Shown here: positions 45,207 to 53,062 of the stretch, piece after piece
Layout: every line of letters starts with the position of its first letter
Position numbering within the stretch: the stretch's first letter is position 1
Source: JAGVPT01 sp963717445
GTDB lineage: Bacteria > Bacteroidota > Ignavibacteria > UBA10030 > UBA8401
Reading direction: 5' to 3'
DNA length: 64,000 nucleotides
NCBI GenBank assembly: GCA_963717445.1
Contig: OY970334.1
Span: forward strand, 62,001-126,000
Notes under the pieces: model-generated
Database searches by the model: none
The model's input: the letters and a program-made list of their open reading frames with translations, nothing else
Told to the model about the DNA's origin: nothing
Position numbers and translations under genes: made by a program

Positions 45207-45345
45207 CTCAGGAGAGGAAAATTTGTTGCTGGGAAAACCAATTCAATCAAATCATGCAAAATAATTACAGGAGATGCCTATGATCGATTGAAGCAAATGT
45301 TCAACATCGTATTTTCATAAGTTCTGTTCACATCGTTGAGAAATA

Positions 45346-45684
45346 ATGAAGAAAATTGAGGCTATTATTAGACCGCATAAGCTCGAGGAAGTCCGGGAAG
45401 CATTACACGACAATGGCGTCCACGGAATGACGATTTCGGAAGTTAAAGGAGTCGGCAGGCAGAAAGGTCATGCTGAAGTGTACCGCGGCTCAGAATATAA
45501 GATTGACTTCCTGCCTAAAATTAAAGTGGAGGTGGTTGTCAGCGATACGATGTTAGACGAGGTTGTTTCTCTCATTGTGAAAGCTTCAAAAACGGGAAGC
45601 GTGGGAGACGGGAAAGTTTTTGTAAGCCCTGTCGAAGAGGCAATACGTATTCGGACTGACGAGGTAGGGGAAGATGCGCTGTAA
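45346..45684 (+). CDS. glnB: P-II nitrogen regulatory protein, Ser49 type
   Basis: A trimeric signal protein that senses 2-oxoglutarate and ATP/ADP and controls nitrogen proteins such as AmtB and glutamine synthetase regulators. At 112 residues it is full length. The T-loop reads GRQKGHAEVYRGSEYKIDF with Tyr51, the uridylylation site of proteobacterial PII, and Ser49, the phosphorylation site of cyanobacterial PII. The B-loop is KTGSVGDGKVF, and the C-terminal signature VEEAIRIRTDE is present. The paralogue at 52655 is very similar but has Ala49. Located apart from amtB, ahead of a porin. Confidence 0.95.
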   Translation: MKKIEAIIRPHKLEEVREALHDNGVHGMTISEVKGVGRQKGHAEVYRGSEYKIDFLPKIKVEVVVSDTMLDEVVSLIVKASKTGSVGDGKVFVSPVEEAIRIRTDEVGEDAL

Positions 45685-45753
45685 CAATAGCCGATGTGCG
45701 GTTGGAAAACACATGTACGCACTATTTTTACTCACATGAAAAAGGGTGTAATA

Positions 45754-46851
45754 ATGAAAATGTCTTATCTTTTTTTGCCAGCTTTTGTATTGAGCGTAAG
45801 TACTGTCTATGCGGCGGACTCCACCGCTACCCCGGCACCAACACCGATCACATGGAGCGGATTTGTCGATGCATATTACAGTAAAAATTTTAACAGTCCT
45901 GTAACCGAAACCAACCAGCTTAGAAATTTTGATATTGCTGAGAATCAATTCACTCTCAGTCTCGCCGAACTCGTTGTGCAGAAACAGGCTTCTCCCGTCG
46001 GGTTCCGAATGGATCTGGATTTCGGACCGACAAACGACGTTGTTCAACCTGGCAATGGAAGCACCTTGAATGTTTTGCAGCAGGCATATCTTACCGCTGT
46101 TCTTCCTGTCGGTTCCGGGTTAACCGTTGATGTTGGAAAGTTTGTTACTCACATGGGCTATGAAGTTATTGAATCGAAAGATAACTGGAATTACAGCCGG
46201 TCGTTTCTTTTTGCCTATGCAATTCCATATTACCACACGGGAATTCGACTGACCTATCCGGTTTCAAGCGCACTAAGCGCAACGGTGCATCTATTGAATG
46301 GCTGGAATTCTGCGATAGACAACAATCACTCTCAAACGCTCGGGTTAACATTGAATTATACCGTCTCCCCCAGTACCAGCGTCATATTTAACGGGATCGA
46401 CGGAGATGAACGGCCGTTTGGGGCGCCGTATGGAAAGAAAGCCGTTGCGGATTTTATTGTAACGCAGACCGTCAACGACAACCTCTCGCTCGCACTCAAT
46501 GCGGACTATGGCCAGGAGCGCTTTTTAGGTTCGCCGGGTCCTTTGGCAATCTGGAAGGGCATTGCTATCTACGGAAGATATTCACTTAACGCTAAATCTG
46601 CCGTCGCTTTGCGAGGAGAGTTGTATTACGATCCATACGGATATACGACCGGAGTTGTGAGCCCGAAAACGACGTTAACGGAAATAACGGCGACCTACGA
46701 ATATCATATTTTCGATGCGTTGATGGTCCGTGGTGAATTACGGGATGATTTTTCAAATACGCCGGGCGCTTTTAACACAGCCAGCGCCGCTCCATCGCTC
46801 TCGGCAAAATCACAGCCGACGTTTCTCATCGGCGTTGTCGCGACGTTCTAA
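45754..46851 (+). CDS. Outer-membrane beta-barrel porin-like protein
   Basis: A signal peptide (MKMSYLFLPAFVLSVSTVYA) is followed by a barrel of alternating hydrophobic strands ending in a C-terminal Phe (LIGVVATF), the usual outer-membrane signature. Segments such as WSGFVDAYYSKNFN and GKFVTHMGYEVIESKDNWNY match the family of Bacteroidota-type outer membrane beta-barrel proteins often found next to ammonium or amino-acid transporters. It lies 70 bp after the first PII gene and may be co-transcribed, giving nitrogenous solutes access to the periplasm. The ATG at 45754 is chosen; 45736 is an alternative. Confidence 0.83.
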   Translation: MKMSYLFLPAFVLSVSTVYAADSTATPAPTPITWSGFVDAYYSKNFNSPVTETNQLRNFDIAENQFTLSLAELVVQKQASPVGFRMDLDFGPTNDVVQPGNGSTLNVLQQAYLTAVLPVGSGLTVDVGKFVTHMGYEVIESKDNWNYSRSFLFAYAIPYYHTGIRLTYPVSSALSATVHLLNGWNSAIDNNHSQTLGLTLNYTVSPSTSVIFNGIDGDERPFGAPYGKKAVADFIVTQTVNDNLSLALNADYGQERFLGSPGPLAIWKGIAIYGRYSLNAKSAVALRGELYYDPYGYTTGVVSPKTTLTEITATYEYHIFDALMVRGELRDDFSNTPGAFNTASAAPSLSAKSQPTFLIGVVATF

Positions 46852-46933
46852 TCCTTCGCGACCGAGCCTTACAGTTATGCAGATGGGTTTAGCGCTGGCA
46901 GCCGATAAAAAGTTTTTCAAATTCAGATAATTA

Positions 46934-47036
46934 ATGAAGGAGGATTTCATGCTTATACCGTAAAGAGGCATTTGTGGATTAACACTACCGTTGCAGGTGT
47001 GCAACAAGTAGTGGTGATTTCCGGCAAGCCTCTTTA
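46934..47036 (+). promoter_or_regulatory. Leader with mini-ORF and nested hairpin ahead of the amino-acid permease gene
   Basis: AAGGAGG (46937-46943) precedes a tiny frame MLIP-stop (46949-46963; in frame from ATG 46934 as MKEDFMLIP). Its stop TAA is the first part of a long stem TAAAGAGGC (46961-46969) / GCCTCTTTA (47028-47036). Inside it are CACTAC (46983-46988) / GTAGTG (47008-47013) and GTTGCA (46990-46995) / TGCAAC (47000-47005). Asymmetric internal loops (GTGGATTAA and GTGATTTCCGG) separate the stems. It looks like a structured, possibly ligand- or translation-responsive leader; no known class is recognised. The remaining gap up to 47149 holds no gene. Confidence 0.55.
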
Positions 47037-47149
47037 TGAACCGTCCCTGAGATCGTGCGCTTTCTGCTCGGTGTAGTGGAAAGACCTTTCGAAGGAAGCG
47101 GATTTTAAATCACATATATCAAAACCAAACAAACTTCAAGAGGTGTGGC

Positions 47150-48676
47150 ATGGGTGAAGAAAAAAAGACCACCATGAAGAAAACACTGGGACTCACGGGT
47201 GTAACCGTGAACGCGATGGCTCTTATCGCCCCAGGCGCGTTTCTCTGGATAACGTTCCAAGTACAAGCTTCGAATAACGGCGGGGCCACGGACATGTGGA
47301 CCGGTATTGTTGCCGCCCTTATCGTTGCATTCCTTACTGCAATAGCGTTCTCTGAGTTGGCTCGAAAATATCCGGAAGCCGGCGCAGGCGGTTCGTACTA
47401 TTTCGCCGAAAAAGCGTTCCTCGAGCGCGATAAGGCTTCCCACCAACGATTCGCTCGTTTAGCCAAGTTCCTTACGGGCTGGGCAGCCCACTTGTTTTAT
47501 TGGGTCTATACCGGCGTCATGGTGGCGATGATGGCGGTACTCATCACCTATATTTTCGGTCAATTTAATATCAACCTGACGATTCCCGAACAAATCGGAG
47601 TAGCAATTGTATTTGCTGTTTTTATTGGATTGATTGCCGTCCGCGGAATCACAGGATCGACAAATGTTGCGATCGCCATCAACGTGGTTCAATTGGTGTC
47701 GTTGGTCGGCTTCAGCATTCTGGCGATCATGTTTCGTGTTCAAAATCCACTTCATGCGACACAATGGGCTCATCCTGCTGCATCGTCAATTCTCTTCCCA
47801 CACAGTCTTTCAGCAATGCTCTTTCAGTCGACTATTGCAATCCTGATTCTTGTTGGATTTGAGTCGTCAACGTCGCTCGCGGGAGAGGCACTTAACGCCA
47901 AGAAAGATATCCCGCGCGCCGTCGTGATCGCACTTATCATTCAAGGGCTATTTGCGTACTTACTCGAATATTTCGCTGCCAACTATGCTGTGTGCGAAAA
48001 ACTCACATTTACAAATCCCGATGGAAGTATAGTCACGGGTATGGATGCGATGGCAGCATCAGGCGCCCCTATCGGAGATATGGTACGAATCATCGGCGAT
48101 GCAATGTTGGGGGGCAACGGCTTTGTCTTGATGATTATCATCGCTATTACCGTGGCGTTGGCCGTTATAGGCACAACACTGGCGGCAGTCAACACGGGTG
48201 TCCGTATAAGTTATGCCATGGCACAGGATAGTGAGATGCCGTCTATGATGGGAACCTTGCATGAAAAACATTTAAGCCCCCATGTCGGCGTTTGGATTCT
48301 TGTTGTTGTTTCCGCAATTCTCGGGAGTGTCGGAGTACTGAATGTCACAGCACTTACCGGTATTACGCTAGCGTCCAACATCGGCACATTTGCCCTGTAT
48401 GCACTCATTTGCTTTATGACGTTTGTAACGTTTGTTGGTCGTGAAGAATTTCACAGCGTGAAGCATGCAATTATTCCATTTCTCGGTTTGATCGGAAACA
48501 TCGGATTGCTTGTAGGTGTTGTATACATCGGACTTACGACGCCTGGAGTATCTGAAGATGGCACAAAGATGGCGCTGTATATTACGGGTGGGTGGGGGCT
48601 TCTGAGTGTCGCCTACTTGGTCTGGAATAGCAAGAAAATGGGTAAACAAATAATACCGGCCACCAATGCTTCATGA
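47150..48676 (+). CDS. APC-superfamily amino acid permease
   Basis: A 508-residue protein with about twelve hydrophobic helices. The first helix block TLGLTGVTVNAMALIAPGAF and EAGAGGSYYFAEKAF are the consensus regions of the amino-acid/polyamine/organocation family. FESSTSLAGEALNAKKDIPRAV in the middle is the conserved loop after TM6. Soluble periplasmic inserts are modest (TFTNPDGSIVTGMDA). Substrate is unknown; its place between PII and glutamine synthetase suggests an amino acid used as nitrogen source, glutamate or glutamine included. The start ATG follows AAGAGGTGTGGC. Confidence 0.9.
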   Translation: MGEEKKTTMKKTLGLTGVTVNAMALIAPGAFLWITFQVQASNNGGATDMWTGIVAALIVAFLTAIAFSELARKYPEAGAGGSYYFAEKAFLERDKASHQRFARLAKFLTGWAAHLFYWVYTGVMVAMMAVLITYIFGQFNINLTIPEQIGVAIVFAVFIGLIAVRGITGSTNVAIAINVVQLVSLVGFSILAIMFRVQNPLHATQWAHPAASSILFPHSLSAMLFQSTIAILILVGFESSTSLAGEALNAKKDIPRAVVIALIIQGLFAYLLEYFAANYAVCEKLTFTNPDGSIVTGMDAMAASGAPIGDMVRIIGDAMLGGNGFVLMIIIAITVALAVIGTTLAAVNTGVRISYAMAQDSEMPSMMGTLHEKHLSPHVGVWILVVVSAILGSVGVLNVTALTGITLASNIGTFALYALICFMTFVTFVGREEFHSVKHAIIPFLGLIGNIGLLVGVVYIGLTTPGVSEDGTKMALYITGGWGLLSVAYLVWNSKKMGKQIIPATNAS

Positions 48677-48777
48677 AATTCATGGAAGCAAAGACTCTTT
48701 CTAACTAAAAGGTGGTCTGAAGGGAGGAAAATGCAATGATGTTTTTTCCTCCCTTTATGTTTGTACTTGGAGCGTTG

Positions 48778-49611
48778 ATGTCGGAAAGCGATATCGTTGA
48801 AATAAAATCATACAGTTACACTCACGTCGGGAAAGTACGCGAAGACAACCAGGATGCAGTGCGTCTCTGTAACCCAATCGATGAACTAACACTTGCCGAC
48901 GGGCATCTGTACGGTATCGCCGATGGAATGGGGGGATATGCCCATGGAGGTGTCGCAAGCACTTTAGCACTCGAGACTTTTTTCGAGACGTTTTATGCTG
49001 CGAACGGAGTTTCCCCATCTCAGAAACTCCGGGTTGGTATTCAGAACGCAAATTTAAGCGTCTACCAGGCAGCCCAACGGCTTAAGGCGGGGAGAATGGG
49101 AACTACGCTGACAGCAGTCAATATTGTGGGAAGAAAATTGCATATCGCTCACATAGGGGACAGCCGTGCATATTTAATCAGGAACCACAAGTCCACATGC
49201 CTTACGAACGACCACACACAGGTTGGTGAACTCGTCCGGATGAAAGTGCTGTCGCCTGAAAAAGTGCGGACACACAGCCAACGATCGAAGCTCGAAAAAT
49301 GTCTCGGGATGGAACTCTTCGTTCAGCCAGATATTTTTCAGGTCCCAGTGCAACCCGGAGATATCGTTGTTCTTTGTTCGGACGGGGTTTGGGCTTCAAT
49401 CCAAGATGATGAGTTTGCACGGCTCATCATGGAATCAAATGACCCGAACGACCTTTGCAGGCAAATTGCAGAATTAGCCATGGAGCGCGATAGCGACGAT
49501 AATCTTTCCATTATCATCTTATATCTTCAACGGCTCGCACATTCCAAGACTGAAGAAAAGTCTAGCCCGCTACTGCCTTTAATAAATGCGATTCGCCGTT
49601 TATTACAATGA
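48778..49611 (+). CDS. PP2C-family Ser/Thr protein phosphatase
   Basis: A metal-dependent protein phosphatase of the PppA/Stp1 type. From ATG 48778 the protein is 277 residues, with motifs KVREDNQDAVRL, GIADGMGGYAHGG, IAHIGDSRAYLI, VVLCSDGVWASI and RDSDDNLSIIILYL carrying the metal-binding Asp residues in the expected order. A frame extension to 48736, with its own GGAGG, adds a hydrophobic MMFFPPFMFVLG segment, so a membrane-inserted form cannot be excluded. It is followed by a Ser/Thr kinase, forming a kinase/phosphatase pair inside the nitrogen island. Confidence 0.92.
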   Translation: MSESDIVEIKSYSYTHVGKVREDNQDAVRLCNPIDELTLADGHLYGIADGMGGYAHGGVASTLALETFFETFYAANGVSPSQKLRVGIQNANLSVYQAAQRLKAGRMGTTLTAVNIVGRKLHIAHIGDSRAYLIRNHKSTCLTNDHTQVGELVRMKVLSPEKVRTHSQRSKLEKCLGMELFVQPDIFQVPVQPGDIVVLCSDGVWASIQDDEFARLIMESNDPNDLCRQIAELAMERDSDDNLSIIILYLQRLAHSKTEEKSSPLLPLINAIRRLLQ

Positions 49612-49807
49612 ATTAAAAAATGTAATTTTCGCAAATCTGTAGGCGTGAAGTGGCTTCCTCGAGAGGATTGCTTTTGAGATGAATCTTTAGTACACTTTCT
49701 CGCTCGCAGGCAAAAATGAGAGAATAATGGCTGAAAACCCTTGTTTATTCAAAGGGTGGCCGGTCAGGTCTGTTGTCCCTAGTCCCTTTAAACTTGCGAG
49801 AGCTACT

Positions 49808-50791
49808 ATGGCAAAAACATCGATGCTCCAAATTGGCGACCAGTTTGATCATTTTCAAATCCAAGGGCACATCGCTCAAGGCGGGATGAGCGATATCTAT
49901 CGTGCATTTGATTTGTTAACGAGCAAGGAAGTGGTACTCAAAATTCCCGACAGGATGTCAATCGGCGATCCAGCACAATACGAGCGATTCCAACGCGAGC
50001 TGGAGGTGATGCGGACTATGCAGCATCCAGCGATCCTTAAGGGATTAGGGTCCGGACGTTTTAACAGTACGCCGTATCTTGTAACGGAGTTGATCGAGGG
50101 GGAATCAATGAGGACTCTTATCGGAAGAGCTGGCCCCTTGTCTCCAAGCGATTCGGTTTCGCTGATTCGAAAAATTGCAGACGGGATTGCTCATTGCCAT
50201 GATAACCAAATTATCCATCGTGACCTTAAACCGGAAAACATACTTATCGCAGCTGGGGGACAACCGGTAGTGCTCGATTTCGGCCTTGCACTGACGAAAA
50301 AATCTTTTCGCGTCACGTATGCCAATCTCAGCAGCACTGCAGGAACGCCCGATTATATGGCTCCTGAGCAGATTGAAGGACAGCGAGGCGACGTACGCAC
50401 TGATGTCTATGCGGTCGGAACAATGCTTTTCGAGCTCTTAACAGGAAGGACACCGTTCAGCGGTGATAGTAATCTCGCCGTCATGGCGCAACATCTCAGC
50501 GGCAATATTCCACGTTTGGATAAGATACAAACCGGTGTCTCTCCTCAATTAGCGGCTGTCGTTGCGCGTTGCCTTCAGCGTGATCCGAAGGATCGCTACA
50601 GCGATATGCATGCGCTGGTTCACGACCTCGATCATTTAGAGCAGGTTGATGTTTCAATTCTCGACCGAGTGACGACAGTTTCTCCCATGCGCGCCTTTTG
50701 GCGTTCGCCGATTGTCAAAGCTATCGGGTCAACGTTACTTTTGCTTGCAATCATAATTTTCTTGGCGTTTGTACTTAAATCTATACACTAA
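49808..50791 (+). CDS. Membrane-anchored Ser/Thr protein kinase (PknB-like, no PASTA)
   Basis: A Hanks-type kinase with all key motifs: Gly-loop GHIAQGGMSDIYRA, Lys in VVLKIPD, catalytic HRDLKPENIL, DFG in VLDFGLAL, and APE in GTPDYMAPEQIEG. The kinase domain occupies most of the protein, which ends in a single transmembrane helix (KAIGSTLLLLAIIIFLAFVL) and four residues outside. It lacks the extracellular sensor domain that many homologues have. Its TAA stop overlaps the ATG of the glutamine synthetase gene (TAATG). A start at 49727 is possible but adds no recognisable sequence. Confidence 0.92.
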   Translation: MAKTSMLQIGDQFDHFQIQGHIAQGGMSDIYRAFDLLTSKEVVLKIPDRMSIGDPAQYERFQRELEVMRTMQHPAILKGLGSGRFNSTPYLVTELIEGESMRTLIGRAGPLSPSDSVSLIRKIADGIAHCHDNQIIHRDLKPENILIAAGGQPVVLDFGLALTKKSFRVTYANLSSTAGTPDYMAPEQIEGQRGDVRTDVYAVGTMLFELLTGRTPFSGDSNLAVMAQHLSGNIPRLDKIQTGVSPQLAAVVARCLQRDPKDRYSDMHALVHDLDHLEQVDVSILDRVTTVSPMRAFWRSPIVKAIGSTLLLLAIIIFLAFVLKSIH

Positions 50792-52143
50792 TGCCTCTGT
50801 CTCCTTCAGATAATTCGCTCGATCGTGTATTGGCGCTCGCCAAAGAACGTGACGTCAAATTCGTTGATCTTCAATTTACCGACGTTGCTGGTTCGGTGAA
50901 AAATATCACCGTACCGATTACCGAGCTTCCATCCGCACTTAACCACGGCATTTGGTTCGATGGCTCTTCGATAGAAGGGTTTGCCCGGATTGCCGAAAGC
51001 GACATGTACCTTATACCCGACCCATCGACGTTTGCAATCCTGCCATGGCTCGGGGGAAGTGAGACAACGGCGCGGCTTATTTGTAATGTGCACACACCCG
51101 ATGGGAATCAATTTCTCGGGGATCCACGAGCGGTACTTTCACGCGTGCTTGACGAAGCGAATAAAATGGGATTCATCTATAACACCGGCCCCGAGCTAGA
51201 ATTTTTTCTCTTGAAGCCCAACGCGGATGGCGGTGTGATACCCCCGCATCCGCAAGACAGCGCCAGCTATTTCGACCAGCCGACGGATATGGTTGCGACG
51301 GGATTATGGCGGCAGATGACCGGCATGCTTTCCGCGTTTGGAATTGAAACAGAAGCAATGCATCACGAGGTTTCGACGGGCCAGCATGAAATAGATTTTC
51401 GTTATTCGCACGCTCTTAAAACCGCAGACAACGCGGTTTCATTTCGAGTGATTCTCAAAATCCTTGCGCAGCAAAAAGGTCTTTATGCAACCTTCATGCC
51501 GAAACCGATTCGTGGAATCAACGGCAGCGGCATGCACGTACATCAGAGTTTGGGGTACAAAGCAAATGGTTCAAATGCATTCTCCGATACCGGTGATTCA
51601 CACGGCCTGTCGAAAATTGCCAAACATTTTATGGCCGGCCAACTCGCACATGCTCGCGGAATGTGTGTGGTCTTAGCACCTCTGGTAAATTCCTATAAGC
51701 GTCTGGTGCGCGGATTCGAAGCTCCGGTGAACATCTGCTGGGGACGCATCAATCGTTCTGCTCTCATCCGAATTCCGCGCGCTCACACGCCGAGCTCGAC
51801 GAGAATCGAATTGCGCTGTCCGGATCCCAGTTGCAACCCGTACCTGGCATTTGCCGTTATGCTCGCCGCAGGTCTCGACGGGATTCGTAAAGAATTGCCG
51901 ATTCCCGAAGCCACCGAAGAAAACGTGTATTTGGAACCAACGTCGCAAAGCGGTACACCGTTCAGCGTTCTGCCGAGTTCGCTGGACGAAGCCATTTCAG
52001 AATTAGAAGAAGACACCGTGATACGAGAAGCGCTTGGAGCGCATGTGTACGAACGCTTCATCAGCGCCAAGCGATTGGAGTGGGAAGACTATCGCATCGA
52101 AGTAACTCCCTGGGAATTGGATAAATACCTTCCAATCTATTAA
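50791..52143 (+). CDS. glnA: Glutamine synthetase type I (GSI-alpha-like), kinase-coupled
   Basis: ATP-dependent synthesis of glutamine from glutamate and ammonia. The 450-residue GSI protein starts with the beta-grasp region FVDLQFTDVAGSVKNITVP and has the metal and substrate sites WFDGSSIEGFARI, GPELEFFLL, MHHEVSTGQHEIDFRYS, NGSGMHVHQSL, RGFEAPVN and RIELRCPDPSCNPYLAF. The region where GSI-beta enzymes carry the adenylylated Tyr (NLYDLPPEE) reads VYLEPTSQS here, and the C-terminus VTPWELDKYLPIY is of the Bacillus/archaeal type. It is translationally coupled to the upstream Ser/Thr kinase. A second, different glutamine synthetase is at 57880. Confidence 0.94.
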   Translation: MPLSPSDNSLDRVLALAKERDVKFVDLQFTDVAGSVKNITVPITELPSALNHGIWFDGSSIEGFARIAESDMYLIPDPSTFAILPWLGGSETTARLICNVHTPDGNQFLGDPRAVLSRVLDEANKMGFIYNTGPELEFFLLKPNADGGVIPPHPQDSASYFDQPTDMVATGLWRQMTGMLSAFGIETEAMHHEVSTGQHEIDFRYSHALKTADNAVSFRVILKILAQQKGLYATFMPKPIRGINGSGMHVHQSLGYKANGSNAFSDTGDSHGLSKIAKHFMAGQLAHARGMCVVLAPLVNSYKRLVRGFEAPVNICWGRINRSALIRIPRAHTPSSTRIELRCPDPSCNPYLAFAVMLAAGLDGIRKELPIPEATEENVYLEPTSQSGTPFSVLPSSLDEAISELEEDTVIREALGAHVYERFISAKRLEWEDYRIEVTPWELDKYLPIY

Positions 52144-52236
52144 CGCTTTCCTTGCTGCAAAAATTTCTCATCCGCCCGTAGTTCCCTTTCGTCCGCGAAT
52201 CTATTTGAAGGCGTAAAAATACTTCTTCACGAGAGG

Positions 52237-52264
52237 AATATATTTTTCACAAGAAAAATATATT
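52237..52264. repeat. Perfect AT-rich palindrome downstream of glnA1
   Basis: AATATATTTTTC and GAAAAATATATT form a perfect 12-base stem with loop ACAA, about 95 bp after the glnA stop. It could act as a terminator in either direction or as a protein site. The rest of the 52144-52654 gap contains the hairpin at 52352-52373 and the PII promoter, with no gene. Confidence 0.5.
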
Positions 52265-52351
52265 TGCGTTATTCGTGTTCTCCATCTCTTCATTTATGAA
52301 TCCCATCCTAAGCATCATCCCTTCCTGACGATTTTAACAGCAGAGTAAAAT

Positions 52352-52373
52352 AGCAGGAACGTGCTTTCCTGCT
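52352..52373 (+). promoter_or_regulatory. Hairpin in the glnA1 to glnK gap
   Basis: AGCAGGAA (52352-52359) and TTCCTGCT (52366-52373) pair perfectly. No T-run follows, so a terminator role is not clear. It lies upstream of the predicted PII promoter and may belong to an upstream transcript or regulatory element. Confidence 0.35.
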
Positions 52374-52543
52374 GACACAGAAGATCGATGTTCAGTTTGC
52401 ATATCGCGAACCGTGCATGTTCAGTAATTGTAGTGAAATTTTAAAATGGCAAATACTTAATGTTTTTATATTTATTTAGATTTCATAGAAAAATTATATA
52501 AAAAAACATCATTAAACTATAAAAAAAATATAAAAAATAGTTC

Positions 52544-52571
52544 TTGACAATAACTTAATAAAAGTTATATT
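52544..52571 (+). promoter_or_regulatory. Promoter of the second PII gene with palindrome in the spacer
   Basis: TTGACA (52544-52549) and TATATT (52566-52571) are 16 bases apart. The spacer is largely a perfect inverted repeat ATAACTT-AATAA-AAGTTAT (52550-52568). The half-site is close to that of the first PII promoter (ATAACGT). A leader of about 80 bases precedes the PII start. Confidence 0.65.
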
Positions 52572-52654
52572 TAATCCAATAAATCTTTACTAAAGTATTG
52601 TCAATACTAATAATACCTAAATAACTTACGCTCAATAATTAGAGAGGATCCAGC

Positions 52655-52993
52655 ATGAAAAAAATCGAAGCGATTATCCGACCGCATAAACTGGATGAGG
52701 TTCGGAGCGCGCTGCAGGAAAGCGGAATCAATGGGATGACAATCTCGGAAGTGAAGGGGGTCGGTCGGCAGAAGGGACATACCGAGACCTACCGCGGAGC
52801 GGAATATAAGATAGACTTTCTTCCAAAAGTCAAAATTGAAGTTGTGGTCAGTGATAAAGTGCTTGATAAAGTCGTTTCGCTGATCGTCAAAGCGGCGAAA
52901 ACGGGCAATGTGGGGGACGGAAAAATATTTGTTATCCCGGTTGAGGAGGTAATTCGAGTCAGGACAGACGAAGTTGGTGAGGATGCTCTTTAA
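52655..52993 (+). CDS. glnK: P-II nitrogen regulatory protein, Ala49 type, linked to amtB
   Basis: A 112-residue PII paralogue of the protein at 45346. The T-loop reads GRQKGHTETYRGAEYKIDF, with Tyr51 kept but Ala49 where the other has Ser. The B-loop KTGNVGDGKIF and the end VEEVIRVRTDEVGEDAL are conserved. It lies 70 bp before amtB, the classical glnK-amtB arrangement in which PII blocks the ammonium channel when nitrogen is plentiful. The ATG has GAGAGGATCCAGC upstream. Confidence 0.95.
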   Translation: MKKIEAIIRPHKLDEVRSALQESGINGMTISEVKGVGRQKGHTETYRGAEYKIDFLPKVKIEVVVSDKVLDKVVSLIVKAAKTGNVGDGKIFVIPVEEVIRVRTDEVGEDAL

Positions 52994-53062
52994 CAACCGG
53001 GGGATTTTTGGATACATCTAATCAAATTACTCAACTATTTTCAACTAATTGAGGTGTGATCT

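Noticed and set aside
46961..47036. c-di-AMP (ydaO) riboswitch ahead of the permease
   Set aside because: The element lies before a transporter as expected for that class, but its conserved GGGAACGGAGG-type core is absent.
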